Below are positions 1 through 11,000 of a stretch of DNA of 64,000 nucleotides, piece by piece (position 1 is the stretch's first letter; each line of letters starts with the position of its first letter). A program made the translations under genes and the position numbers. Where the stretch lies: positions 46,103-110,102 of the forward strand of contig NZ_CCAT010000007.1 of NCBI RefSeq assembly GCF_000612845.1, in the 5' to 3' direction. Under the pieces are notes generated by a model. That model was not told where the DNA came from. It worked only from the letters and a program-made list of their open reading frames with translations, and searched no databases. This stretch comes from Clostridium ihumii AP5 (lineage in GTDB: Bacteria > Bacillota > Clostridia > Clostridiales > Clostridiaceae).

Positions 1-2526
1 AGCTCTGAACATACCTTCTTTTATAGCCTCTACATTTTCATCATTCATTTCAATTTTTTCTAAAAGCTTTGGCTTACTAACGGTTTCTTCCCCTGTAACT
101 GAATCTACTATTTTGTTCACTAACTGCATCTCATATCTATTCCCTCCATTAACTAAAGTTGCTACATAATTAGTTAATTGAAGTGGTGTAAAGTTATTCA
201 TACCTTGTCCTATGGATGCATCATATGCATTAGCTGCTGATTTTCTATTTGATATACAATCGGTAATGGAATAATTTATTGCCACTGTCATTCCGTTTAT
301 ATCTTTTTCAGTATAACCTTTTTGTTTTAATTCTGTTGAATCATTTATCATATTTTTTAATAAACCTTCAGTAGTTTTAGCAATTTCTTCTTCTGGTGAT
401 TTTTTTTCTTTTTTCATCTCTTCTTTTATGTAATCTATTAAATCTGTTTTCTTTTTATTTAACATAGAAATTTTTTCTTTGTCTATACCTATTTCTTTTT
501 TTCTAGTTATATCAATTCCTTTATATTGCATATCACCTAATGAATTATTACCATTATTCATTAGTGTAGCCAATTTATCTATATTTTCATTTGCAAATTT
601 ATTTTTACTTGATTCATAGTTGTAAACTTGACCAAAGTGTTCATCTATTTCTATTCCAGTAGATGCTTCCTTGCCAGAACCTGGTTCTACCCCCAATCCA
701 AATTTCCATCCATATTTAGCTATATAATCAAGACCTTCTGAAACTTTATTACCTCTTTCAAATAATCTATCTGCAACGTCATAAAAGAAGTAGTTGCAAG
801 AAACTTCAAGTGCTTTTTTAACATCTACATCTCCATGAGTTCCATGATTATCTTTATAAATCCAACAAGAACCTTTATATGTGTCATATCTTTTATTATA
901 TTCACCATTATCATAAATTGTAGTGTATGGGTCAATTACGCCTTCTTCTAATCCAGCAACGGCAACTAATGGTTTAAAAATTGATCCTGGCGGAGTTAAT
1001 GTGAGTGTTGCATAGTTATAAAGTGGTTTTGGAAATATATCATATTTATCTTCCCTATTTCCATTATCATCTTTAGGAAATATTCTTTCCATAAGAATAT
1101 TAACTCTATCATCATAAGATAAAGTTATAACTTCTTCATCACTTAAAACACCACTAACATTAGCTAATTCAAATTTTTCTATATATTCTCTTCCTTTTTT
1201 CTCTAAATTAGGATTGAAATATTCACTTGATAATTCATCCGTTAATAAACCTGGCGTAACAAATATGTTAGGATCATATCCTGGTCTACTTGCTAATGCT
1301 AAAATTTTTCCTGTTTTAGCTTCCATAACTACTGCAGCACCTCTTGTTGCATTTCTAGGGTTTGTAAGACCACCACCACCTGCATGTTCTCCAGATAATC
1401 TTAATTTTTCCATAGTGTCATCTAATGATTTTTCTGTAACTGCTTGCACTTTGTTATCTATATTAAGATATATATCTTTTCCTGGATAAGCTTCCACTTC
1501 TCCAAGTGTTTTTACTTTTCTTCCTTGTTTATTTACTTCTATACTTTCTTGTCCTTTAGTGCCCTTTAATTCACTTTCAAGGCTAGATTCAATACCTGCA
1601 GTACCAATAATATCAGTGCTTACATCATAGCCCCTTTCTTCATATTTATCTTTTTGCCATGACGCTATTTTAGATGTATATCCTAAAAACGCAGAGCCCA
1701 GTTCTTTATTTGGGTAATATCTCATTGGCTTAGTTTCTACTATTATTCCTGGTAAATCTGGTTGCAATTGTTCAAATATAAAAGCAACTTCTTTTGATAA
1801 ATTTGTGGCTATCTCTACAGGTTTATATCCAGAGTAACTTTGCATTTTCATAGCATCTAAAACAACAAGAAACTTTCTCTTTTCAATTAAATTGTATTTG
1901 TCATATTCCTTCTTATCTAATTGATATTGTTTTAATAGCTCCTTTAATACATCTTCAGCTGATATTTTTAAAATAGCATCATCTATTTCTTTTTTCTCTG
2001 AATCTTTAAGTTCTTCATCATTTTTATCTTTATACAATTTTTTTCTTACTATTTCATCAAACCCTCTGTCTTTTTTAAATCTAAGTTCCATCCATAGCCT
2101 ATCCTTATTTGTACCTTTAAACTTAAAATTTATATTATATATTTCTTCATGTCCATTTTTCTCTTTTAAATCCACAGATATAGGAAACTCATCTTCTATT
2201 GGAACTTTATTTTCATCTAGCTTTTTAAAAACTTTATTCATTGTGTTTTCAAACTTTTCTTTGCTTTCTGTTGTTTCAGAAAACATTAAAGTATAACATT
2301 GAATACTTGTAGCTAGAGTTTCACCATTTTTATCTTTAATATCTCCCCTTGGTGCAACTTTGGCTACATTTTTAAAATGCTTTTGGCTAGCTTCTTCTCT
2401 ATACTCATCAGCCATTACAACTTGTAAATACAACAATCTGCTTACTATAGCTGAAAATATTGCTATCATAGCAATAAAAAATATTGTATATCTTGAAAAC
2501 TTTTTATCTCTTTTTTTCTTAATCAT
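1..2526 (-). CDS. Penicillin-binding protein 2 paralogue, C-terminus cut off by window edge
   Basis: This is a class B PBP (peptidoglycan DD-transpeptidase), 842 codons visible, reading open to base 1. One N-terminal membrane helix (about residues 12-34) anchors it outside the membrane. A PBP dimer region follows, then the transpeptidase domain with the SxxK nucleophile as S515-I-F-K and the SxN motif as S576-C-N. The KTG box lies beyond the edge. The ATG at 2526 follows a GGGAG ribosome site. It is a close paralogue of the next gene (2750-5719), sharing most residues and several long identical DNA tracts. A terminator separates the two, so this copy is probably transcribed on its own. Function as a PBP is near certain; whether it serves growth or sporulation cannot be told from sequence. 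Confidence 0.93.
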   Translation of the reverse strand, partial: MIKKKRDKKFSRYTIFFIAMIAIFSAIVSRLLYLQVVMADEYREEASQKHFKNVAKVAPRGDIKDKNGETLATSIQCYTLMFSETTESKEKFENTMNKVFKKLDENKVPIEDEFPISVDLKEKNGHEEIYNINFKFKGTNKDRLWMELRFKKDRGFDEIVRKKLYKDKNDEELKDSEKKEIDDAILKISAEDVLKELLKQYQLDKKEYDKYNLIEKRKFLVVLDAMKMQSYSGYKPVEIATNLSKEVAFIFEQLQPDLPGIIVETKPMRYYPNKELGSAFLGYTSKIASWQKDKYEERGYDVSTDIIGTAGIESSLESELKGTKGQESIEVNKQGRKVKTLGEVEAYPGKDIYLNIDNKVQAVTEKSLDDTMEKLRLSGEHAGGGGLTNPRNATRGAAVVMEAKTGKILALASRPGYDPNIFVTPGLLTDELSSEYFNPNLEKKGREYIEKFELANVSGVLSDEEVITLSYDDRVNILMERIFPKDDNGNREDKYDIFPKPLYNYATLTLTPPGSIFKPLVAVAGLEEGVIDPYTTIYDNGEYNKRYDTYKGSCWIYKDNHGTHGDVDVKKALEVSCNYFFYDVADRLFERGNKVSEGLDYIAKYGWKFGLGVEPGSGKEASTGIEIDEHFGQVYNYESSKNKFANENIDKLATLMNNGNNSLGDMQYKGIDITRKKEIGIDKEKISMLNKKKTDLIDYIKEEMKKEKKSPEEEIAKTTEGLLKNMINDSTELKQKGYTEKDINGMTVAINYSITDCISNRKSAANAYDASIGQGMNNFTPLQLTNYVATLVNGGNRYEMQLVNKIVDSVTGEETVSKPKLLEKIEMNDENVEAIKEGMFRA

Positions 2527-2602
2527 AACACTCCCACTCCACTTACTCTCTCAAATCCTCATAAACACTTATTAGTATAATAATATTTTTTTAATATATC
2601 AC

Positions 2603-2630
2603 CTTATATAATTCAACATATATTTCTCAA
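2603..2630 (-). promoter_or_regulatory. Candidate promoter of the second PBP2 gene
   Basis: On the minus strand a TTGAGA -35 (2625-2630) and a TATAAG -10 (2603-2608) are 16 bases apart. A second possible -10, TATACT, lies nearer the gene. The site lies between the upstream terminator and the ATG at 2526, which fits separate transcription of the second PBP2 copy. AT-rich sequence makes chance matches common. Confidence 0.4.
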
Positions 2631-2710
2631 CTCCTTCAATATTGCTATTTTTAATGCTTTTATAATTATAAATATGTCTTAAAACATTTTTCCTATATAT
2701 CTTTTACCTA

Positions 2711-2746
2711 AATAAAAATAGTACTATGAAAATCATAGTACTATTT
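2711..2746 (-). terminator. Rho-independent terminator of the mre/PBP2 operon
   Basis: Perfect 13-bp stem (AAATAGTACTATG and its complement) with a 5-base loop, followed on the minus strand by a U-rich run. It begins 4 bases past the stop codon of the PBP2 gene at 2750 and separates the two PBP2 copies. Confidence 0.85.
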
Positions 2747-2749
2747 CTT

Positions 2750-5719
2750 TTAATTTTGTTCTTCATTTAAAATATCTGCTTCAGAATTGTTTTCTGTATT
2801 TTCACCATCTTCACTTATGTTCTTTTGTTCATTTTTAGTGCCATTATTCGCTTTATTATCAGTTTTTTCTCCATTTTTTATTAGTTCTGGATATGCAAAT
2901 TGATAATTTGAATTTATTTTCAATAACTCATCACTAAAATATTGTTCATACACAGCTCTTGCTACTGGAGCAACACTTCCTCCATGTCCTCCATCAAATA
3001 CTATTACTGTAACCACAATTTCCGGATCATCATATGGCGCAAATCCAACATAAGTTGCATAAGATGTTCTTCCTAATGCATCTTGCTTTTCTTGGTTAAA
3101 TGTAGAGGAACCTGTTTTACCTGCAATATCTATAGGGAATCCTTCAAATGCAGTAGCACCTGTTCCTTGTTCACCTCTTGTAGCTCTGAACATACCTTCT
3201 TTTATTGCATCAACATTTTCCTTTTTCATTTCAATTTTTTCTAAAAGTTTTGGTTCAATAACAGTTTCTTCTCCAGTTACTGGATCTATTATCTTATTTA
3301 CCAATTGCATTTCATGCCTATTTCCTCCATTAACTAAAGTTGCTACATAATTAGTTAATTGAAGTGGTGTAAAGTTATTCATACCTTGACCTATAGATGC
3401 ATCATATGCGTTTGCTGCAGATTTTCTATTTGATATACAGTCTGCAATAGAGTAATTTATTGCTACTGTCATTCCATTTATATCTTTTTCAGTATAACCT
3501 TTTTGTTTTAATTCTGATGAAGCATTTATAATATTTTTCAATAGACCTTCAGTAGTCTTTGCAATTTCTTCTTCTGGAGATTTTTTTTCTTTTTTCATCT
3601 CTTCTTTTATGTAATCTATTAAAGCTGTCTTCTTTTCATTCAACTTAGCAATTTCTGCTTTTTCTTTATCTGTACCTTTTTCTTTTTTTCTAGTTATATC
3701 AATTCCTTTATAATTTCCAGTACTTAAAGAGTTGTTACCAGCTTGCATGAATTCTGCTAATAAATTTACATATTCATTAGCAAATTTATTTTTACTTGAC
3801 TCATAGTTATAAACTTGACCAAAGTTTTCAGATATTTCTATTCCTGTAGATGCTTCTTTACCTGAACCCGGTTCCACACCTAATCCAAATTTCCATCCAT
3901 ATTTAGCTATATAATCAAGTCCCTCTGAACTTTCATTTCCTTTTGCAAACAATCTATCTGCAACATCATAGAAGAAATAGTTACAAGAAACCTCCAATGC
4001 CTTTTTAACATCTACATCTCCATGACTACCATGACTATCATTATAAATCCAACATGCACCATTATATGTGTCATATCTTTTATTATATTCGCCATTATCA
4101 TAAACTGTAGTATATGGATCAATTACTCCTTCTTCTAACCCAGCAATTGCAACTAACGGTTTAAAAATTGATCCAGGAGGAGTTAATGTAAGTGTTGCAT
4201 AATTATAAAATGGCTTTGGAAATATATCATATTTATCTTCTCTATTTCCATTATCATCTTTTGGAAACATTCTATCCATAAGAGTATTAACTCTATCATT
4301 ATAAGATAATGTACCAACCTCTTGTTCAGTTAAAACACCACTAACATTTGCTAATCCAAATTTTTCAATATACTCTCTTCCTTTTTTCTCTAAATTTGGA
4401 CTAAAGTATTCATTAGATAATTCATCAGTTAATAATCCTGGAACAGTAAATATGTTTGGATCATATCCTGGTCTACTTGCCAATGCCAAAATCTTTCCTG
4501 TCTTAGCTTCCATAACTACAGCTGCACCTCTTGTTGCATTTCTAGGGTTAGTTATATTTCCACCACTACCATGCTGGCCCATGCCTCTTAATGTAGTCAT
4601 AGTGTCATCCAAAGACTTTTCTGCTACAGCTTGTATATTCTTATCTATATTAAGTTGTATAGTTTTCCCTGGATAAGCTTCCACTTCTCCAAGTGTTTTT
4701 ACTTTTCTTCCTTGTTTATTTACTTCTATACTTTCTTGTCCCTTAGTACCTTTTAATATACTTTCAAAACTAGACTCTATTCCAGCAATACCTATACTAT
4801 CAGTACTTACATCATAACCTTTTTCCTCATATTTATCTTTTTGCCATGATGCTATTTTAGATGTATATCCTAAAAATGCAGAACCCAAATCTTTATTTGG
4901 ATAATATCTCATAGGTTTAGTTTCTACTATTATACCTGGTAAATCTGGCTGCAATTGTTCAAATATGAAAGCAACATCCTTTGATAAATTAGTAGCTATT
5001 TCTACAGGTTTATATCCAGAATAACTTTGCATTTTCATTGAATCTAAAACAACAAGGAATCTTCTTTTTTCAATCAAATTATATTTTTCATATTCCTTCT
5101 CATCTAATTTATATTGCTTTAATAATTCATTTAATACATCTTCAGCTGATATAGCTAAAATGGCATCATCTATTTCCTTTTTTTGAGAATCTGTAAGTTC
5201 TTCATCATTTTTATCTTTATACAATGTTTTTCTTACTATTTCATCAAATCCTCTATCTTTTTTAAATCTAAGTTCCATCCATCTTCTATTTTCTTCATTT
5301 GTAGCTTTAAATTTAAAAGCTATATTATAAGATTCCTTATCATTAGTTTTTTCTTTTAAACTTACCGATATAGGAAATTCATCTACTATTGGAACTTTAT
5401 TTTGATCTAACTTTTGAAAAACTTTTTCCATTGTAGTTGCAAATTCTTCTTTACTTTCCGTTGTTTCAGAAAACATTAAAGTATAACTTTGAATACTAGT
5501 TGCTAAAACTTCTCCATTTTTATCTTTAATATCTCCTCTTGGTGCAACTTTAGAGACATTTTTATAATGCTTTTGGCTAGCTTCTTCTCTATATTCATCA
5601 GCCATTACAATTTGTAAGTATAAAAGTCTAAACATTATAGCTGAAAATATCACCGCCATAGCAATAAAAAATACTGTATATCTAGAAACTTTTTTATCCT
5701 TCTTTTTGTTTTTCATCAT
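2750..5719 (-). CDS. mrdA: Penicillin-binding protein 2 (elongasome transpeptidase)
   Basis: Class B PBP of 989 residues that cross-links peptidoglycan on the outer face of the membrane, expected to work with MreBCD in side-wall growth. An N-terminal membrane helix (about 13-35) is followed by the PBP dimer domain and the transpeptidase domain: S517-I-F-K, S578-C-N and K868-T-G. The long lysine-rich stretch between SCN and KTG and the long N-terminal region make it larger than the roughly 600-residue PBP2 of Proteobacteria; I recall similar large PBP2s in other clostridia. The C-terminal tail is Asn/Glu-rich and low in complexity. AGGAAAG precedes the ATG by 7 bases. It is the last gene of the mreBCD operon, 12 bases after mreD. 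Confidence 0.95.
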   Translation of the reverse strand: MMKNKKKDKKVSRYTVFFIAMAVIFSAIMFRLLYLQIVMADEYREEASQKHYKNVSKVAPRGDIKDKNGEVLATSIQSYTLMFSETTESKEEFATTMEKVFQKLDQNKVPIVDEFPISVSLKEKTNDKESYNIAFKFKATNEENRRWMELRFKKDRGFDEIVRKTLYKDKNDEELTDSQKKEIDDAILAISAEDVLNELLKQYKLDEKEYEKYNLIEKRRFLVVLDSMKMQSYSGYKPVEIATNLSKDVAFIFEQLQPDLPGIIVETKPMRYYPNKDLGSAFLGYTSKIASWQKDKYEEKGYDVSTDSIGIAGIESSFESILKGTKGQESIEVNKQGRKVKTLGEVEAYPGKTIQLNIDKNIQAVAEKSLDDTMTTLRGMGQHGSGGNITNPRNATRGAAVVMEAKTGKILALASRPGYDPNIFTVPGLLTDELSNEYFSPNLEKKGREYIEKFGLANVSGVLTEQEVGTLSYNDRVNTLMDRMFPKDDNGNREDKYDIFPKPFYNYATLTLTPPGSIFKPLVAIAGLEEGVIDPYTTVYDNGEYNKRYDTYNGACWIYNDSHGSHGDVDVKKALEVSCNYFFYDVADRLFAKGNESSEGLDYIAKYGWKFGLGVEPGSGKEASTGIEISENFGQVYNYESSKNKFANEYVNLLAEFMQAGNNSLSTGNYKGIDITRKKEKGTDKEKAEIAKLNEKKTALIDYIKEEMKKEKKSPEEEIAKTTEGLLKNIINASSELKQKGYTEKDINGMTVAINYSIADCISNRKSAANAYDASIGQGMNNFTPLQLTNYVATLVNGGNRHEMQLVNKIIDPVTGEETVIEPKLLEKIEMKKENVDAIKEGMFRATRGEQGTGATAFEGFPIDIAGKTGSSTFNQEKQDALGRTSYATYVGFAPYDDPEIVVTVIVFDGGHGGSVAPVARAVYEQYFSDELLKINSNYQFAYPELIKNGEKTDNKANNGTKNEQKNISEDGENTENNSEADILNEEQN

Positions 5720-5731
5720 AATATCACTTTC

Positions 5732-6223
5732 CTAAAATTTCCATTCTTTTTTCATAAATTTTGTTTCTGAAAGTTTGTAAACATATCTATATGCTATAGC
5801 TGATAAAACCATATTATATATACTCACTAATAATACATTATAAGTATTCATTTTAATTTTTAATAAATAAAAAATTCCTAATATAAGAATTCCTTTAAAT
5901 AAACTAAGTAGTAATGTCATTATTATTGGCACAAATGATTTTTCCTTAAATATACTTTTTCCTATTATTGCAGCAATATAACATACTAGCATATTTACTA
6001 ACATGTTTATTCCAAAACCGTGAAAAAAATAAATATCCTGAAGAAACCCCGAAAACACACCTAACATAATAGCTTCTACTTCACCATTTATAATAGAATA
6101 ACATATCACAAATATAAATAATAAACTTGGATAAACAGATTTTATTGCAAAAAATGTAACAAAAGAATTATCCAATATAGTAAGTAATAATGTTATTCCT
6201 ATTAACGTTAATACTTTTTTCAT
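5732..6223 (-). CDS. mreD: Rod shape-determining protein MreD
   Basis: Small polytopic membrane protein (163 residues, about five hydrophobic helices) of the elongasome, between mreC and PBP2 as in other bacteria. A GTG at 6232, directly after the mreC stop, is in frame but has no ribosome site. The ATG at 6223 sits 6 bases after AGGTG and is preferred. MreD is poorly conserved, so the call rests on hydropathy, length and the mreB-mreC-mreD order. Confidence 0.9.
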   Translation of the reverse strand: MKKVLTLIGITLLLTILDNSFVTFFAIKSVYPSLLFIFVICYSIINGEVEAIMLGVFSGFLQDIYFFHGFGINMLVNMLVCYIAAIIGKSIFKEKSFVPIIMTLLLSLFKGILILGIFYLLKIKMNTYNVLLVSIYNMVLSAIAYRYVYKLSETKFMKKEWKF

Positions 6224-6232
6224 ATCACTCAC

Positions 6233-7114
6233 CTAATATTTAACTTCCGTTGAATCTTTTGTATCTACTTTTTCTTGTGTATTTATTTTTTCTTTAGGTA
6301 GAACTATTAACACTTGTTCTAAGGAATTAAAATCTATGTTAGGTTTTATGATAGCACTTTTCATAACAGCCGCTTTATCTTCCCTAACCTCTAAAACTTT
6401 TCCAATTTCTATTCCTTTTGGATATACTCCACCTAATCCAGAAGTTAAAATAGTATCCCCTTCTTTTATATTAGAGTTAATAGAAAGTCCTGTTATTTCC
6501 GCTAAGAATTTGTCTTCACTACTTTTATATCCTTTTACTATTCCATCACTTTCTTTGGTAGATAAAACATGTCCTGCTACTGCTATATTTTCATTACATA
6601 AAGTTTGAACTATACACCAATTACTTCCAACTGATGTAACTTGACCTACAAGTCCTGCTGATGTAACTACAACCATTTTTGTTGCTATTCCATCCTTGCT
6701 TCCCCTGTTTAATCTAAATCCATCTAAGAAATTTTGCCCACTCATGCCTACTATATCAGCACCAACATATTCATATTCAGATTTTGTATTTTTAAAATTC
6801 AACTCTTTTCTAAGTCTTGCATTTTCATCTATTAGCATTTTATTTTGGGCTATAAGTCTATTAGCTTTATCACTTTCTTCTCTAAGTTTATCATTTTCTT
6901 TTTTAATATCTTTTATATTAAATATAAAGCTAAAAGAATCTTTAATCTTATTTCCTACATTATAAATAACACCTTCAACACTATTTAATGCCACTCCAAC
7001 ACCATTTTCCACGAAAGACATATGTTCTCTTTGAACAGTATATCCAATAAGAAATAAAAAGCATACTGACAGTATTATTACTACTACTGCCAGTTTGTTT
7101 TTGAATTTATTCAC
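6233..7114 (-). CDS. mreC: Rod shape-determining protein MreC
   Basis: Bitopic elongasome scaffold, 293 residues: a membrane helix at about 8-26, a coiled coil at about 65-105 rich in K, E, N and L, then the beta-rich MreC domain with the conserved stretch GLVGQV and a later GLGGVYPKGI. It probably links MreB inside to PBP2 outside. Start is GTG, six bases after AGAGG, two bases beyond the mreB stop. Spacing shows one transcript with mreB and mreD. Confidence 0.95.
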   Translation of the reverse strand: MNKFKNKLAVVVIILSVCFLFLIGYTVQREHMSFVENGVGVALNSVEGVIYNVGNKIKDSFSFIFNIKDIKKENDKLREESDKANRLIAQNKMLIDENARLRKELNFKNTKSEYEYVGADIVGMSGQNFLDGFRLNRGSKDGIATKMVVVTSAGLVGQVTSVGSNWCIVQTLCNENIAVAGHVLSTKESDGIVKGYKSSEDKFLAEITGLSINSNIKEGDTILTSGLGGVYPKGIEIGKVLEVREDKAAVMKSAIIKPNIDFNSLEQVLIVLPKEKINTQEKVDTKDSTEVKY

Positions 7115-7116
7115 TT

Positions 7117-8831
<1,715 letters not shown>

Positions 8832-8845
8832 AAACTCACTCCCTT

Positions 8846-9421
8846 TTAAAGATTTACCCCCATCTCCTTCAAAGCTATGTTTAATCTATTTAAAGGCAAT
8901 CCTACAACACTATAGTAATCACCTTTAATTTCTTCTACAAATATTGCTGCTTTACCTTGTATGCCATAAGCTCCTGCTTTATCCATTGGTTCTTTTGTAT
9001 CTATATATTTTTGTATTTCAACATCTGTTAAATTAGAAAATTTAACTTTTGTACAAACTGCATCAGTTTTAATTTCTTTAGTTTTAGAATTTAAAACAAC
9101 TATTCCAGAATAAACCTCATGAACTTTTCCACTCAATTTTTTTATCATATTAAATGCATCTTCTTCATCTTTAGGCTTTAATAAGATTTCACCATTAAAA
9201 TACACAATAGTATCACTTGCTATTATTATACTTTCTTTAGAAATTTTATTACAAACATCCATTGCTTTTCCCTTAGATATATCAATTACATAACTATTAC
9301 AGTTACCATTGAAAGATATTGAACTTTCATCAAAATCGCTAGTTATAATTTCAAACTCATCTGTGATAAGTTTTAAAAGTTCTTGTCTTCTTTGTGATGA
9401 AGATGCTAATATTAAATCCAT
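8846..9421 (-). CDS. maf: Maf family nucleoside-triphosphate pyrophosphatase
   Basis: 191 residues. Maf proteins hydrolyse dTTP/UTP or modified pyrimidine NTPs and have been tied to septum inhibition in Bacillus. The N-terminal SxxR signature ([12 protein letters not shown]), the DTIV motif near 70 and the lysine/glutamate catalytic set are present at usual places. GGAG lies 9 bases before the ATG. It sits between the DUF4321 gene and radC in what looks like one operon with mreBCD. Confidence 0.93.
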   Translation of the reverse strand: MDLILASSSQRRQELLKLITDEFEIITSDFDESSISFNGNCNSYVIDISKGKAMDVCNKISKESIIIASDTIVYFNGEILLKPKDEEDAFNMIKKLSGKVHEVYSGIVVLNSKTKEIKTDAVCTKVKFSNLTDVEIQKYIDTKEPMDKAGAYGIQGKAAIFVEEIKGDYYSVVGLPLNRLNIALKEMGVNL

Positions 9422-9433
9422 TCAAGCTCACTC

Positions 9434-9694
9434 CTAATACTTTCTAAATAATATTATTGCCATTATTACGCATATTATAGACATTAGATTTAAGTTGAAG
9501 TTTAGTCCTAAAACTATGTTTATGACTTTTAAGTCCAAAACTATAGGTTCTTTAAGTCCTATAAAATACGACTTTCCTAAAAAATCTAAAAAGCCTACAC
9601 TTTTACATAATACCTCCCCAATAAAGCTTCCAGAAATAGCTGCCAATAGTATAACAAATACATAATCTTTGGCCTTCTTATCTGAACTTTTCAA
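9434..9694 (-). CDS. DUF4321 family small membrane protein
   Basis: 86 residues with two hydrophobic helices (about 12-30 and 58-82) and a glycine-rich loop, KSVGFLDFLGKSYFIGL, between. The pattern fits the DUF4321 family found next to maf and radC in clostridia; no function is known. Start is TTG, after GGGGGA. First gene of the apparent maf-radC-mreBCD-PBP2 transcript, 12 bases before maf. Confidence 0.75.
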   Translation of the reverse strand: MKSSDKKAKDYVFVILLAAISGSFIGEVLCKSVGFLDFLGKSYFIGLKEPIVLDLKVINIVLGLNFNLNLMSIICVIMAIILFRKY

Positions 9695-9728
9695 GTTTTA
9701 ATCCCCCATTTATAACTTTATCTTATAT

Positions 9729-9757
9729 AGTTTATCATTTAATAGTATTATAAACAA
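9729..9757 (-). promoter_or_regulatory. Candidate promoter of the DUF4321-maf-radC-mre operon
   Basis: TTGTTT (-35, 9752-9757) and TAAACT (-10, 9729-9734) are 17 bases apart, with TG one base before the -10 (extended -10). It lies 35 bases upstream of the TTG start. The -35 is weak. Confidence 0.45.
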
Positions 9758-10019
9758 GTATATAACAGTTATTTATAATTTTTTTGTACTTTTTGAAATA
9801 TGTAGTTGAATCCTGTAAAACTTGATTTATTATATTGTATTAAAATAGATTTTCACCCTGTAAATATAATTTTTTCTTTATAATTTAAATTAATTTATAA
9901 ATTTATTTTAAATTATAAATTAATACTTCATTTTAGTTACTTATATAGAATTCTAATCTAATATCTTATATTTTATAGTTTATACATTTATTAATCTGTA
10001 CAATAAATTTTAAAAATAA

Positions 10020-10089
10020 AAACTGAAAACGATAAAATAATTTTATCACTATTTTATAGCAATTAAAGTATTTTATCGTTTTTCAGTTT
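10020..10089 (-). terminator. Long hairpin ending the SPOR-domain gene
   Basis: Arms 10020-10039 and 10069-10089 pair over 20 bp with one bulged T. The 29-base loop contains a second TTTTATC (10041-10047) that can compete for the GATAAAA of the left arm. A U-rich run follows on the minus strand. The gene stops at 10130, so this most likely terminates it. Confidence 0.6.
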
Positions 10090-10129
10090 ATTTTAAAATA
10101 TTGAAATTATTACTTAATTTTAAATTGTT

Positions 10130-10885
10130 CTATTTATTTTCTATATCCTTAATTAAATTATATATAAATTTGCTCATTTCTCCGCCTTCATTTTTAGATA
10201 CTTCTTCTGGCAAAGAATTTATATGCTCTTCTATCTTCTTTACTTCATTATAGCATAGAGATTTTTCATCTACTTTTTCCAATTGACTTACCCACTTTTT
10301 TAATTCTCCTGTTTTTACTGATTTTATATTTGGTGCTTTCACATTACTAATTATTTCTATTTCAGCTTCTATAATTTTGCCAAGTTCCGCCATAGATAAA
10401 TCTTTGTATTTTATTTCTTTTGTATTTTTACTGTGTTCTATTTTCATATCTGAAAGTTTTTTTGATTCCTTTTCATACTCTTCATTATTTTTTGATACAC
10501 CATAATACACCTTAGTTATATCACCCTCATTAAGAATAAATGGGCAGCCTATACTCTGCAAATTTTTAACTACTTTATCTGCATTCTCCTTTACTTTAAA
10601 TACTCCACATGGTATAAAAACAATTTCACTTTTTTCACTTTGTGTTACTTTTTCATTACTCTCTTCTTTTTTCTCAACATTTTCTTTTTTATTTTTAACA
10701 TCCTTTTGATTTTCTACACTTTCAATGTTAACTTTCTGATTATCTTTAACTTGAAGTTTTTTAAAGTCAAATTTATTCATAACTAAATAAGTAAACAACA
10801 AAGCTATTATTATAACTACAATTAGATAAACCATTTTGGATTTTTTCTTATTTTTAGGTTTTACATTATATCTTGTGTACTTCAT
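10130..10885 (-). CDS. SPOR-domain membrane protein
   Basis: 251 residues. A basic N-terminus rich in K precedes one membrane helix (about 18-37), a charged K/E/N-rich linker (about 45-88), and a segment from IVFIPCGVFKVKENADKVV to about 165 that fits a SPOR (septal peptidoglycan-binding) fold. The remaining C-terminal 85 residues are helical and not recognised. Topology is N-in, SPOR out. GGGGGGAG precedes the ATG. In the Bacillus lineage a SPOR-like protein is found beside maf, so this position is not surprising. The SPOR call is by pattern only. Confidence 0.65.
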   Translation of the reverse strand: MKYTRYNVKPKNKKKSKMVYLIVVIIIALLFTYLVMNKFDFKKLQVKDNQKVNIESVENQKDVKNKKENVEKKEESNEKVTQSEKSEIVFIPCGVFKVKENADKVVKNLQSIGCPFILNEGDITKVYYGVSKNNEEYEKESKKLSDMKIEHSKNTKEIKYKDLSMAELGKIIEAEIEIISNVKAPNIKSVKTGELKKWVSQLEKVDEKSLCYNEVKKIEEHINSLPEEVSKNEGGEMSKFIYNLIKDIENK

Positions 10886-10960
10886 TTTTTCTCCCCCCTC
10901 TTTTATTTTGTTTATTAAATTTATATTTTATTTTTTTTATATTATTACATTTTTAAATAA

Positions 10961-10997
10961 AAAAGCAGAAATAAAGTATTTCTTTATTTCTGCTTTT
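10961..10997 (-). terminator. Terminator of the NlpC/P60 gene
   Basis: Perfect 16-bp stem beginning AAAAGCAGAAAT with a 5-base loop. It ends 3 bases past the gene stop. A U/A-rich stretch follows on the minus strand. Confidence 0.85.
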
Positions 10998-11000
10998 GCT

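Larger units (their letters stand above)
9695..10129. other. 435-bp AT-rich spacer
   Basis: No gene is visible. It holds a promoter candidate near 9729-9757, a 12-bp AT-only inverted repeat around 9890-9930, and the long hairpin at 10020-10089 that closes the SPOR-domain gene. The rest is plain AT-rich sequence. Confidence 0.6.

Noticed and set aside
1..5719. Repeat array or CRISPR-like signal from repeated stretches
   Set aside because: The repeats are the two PBP2 coding copies, aligned codon by codon.
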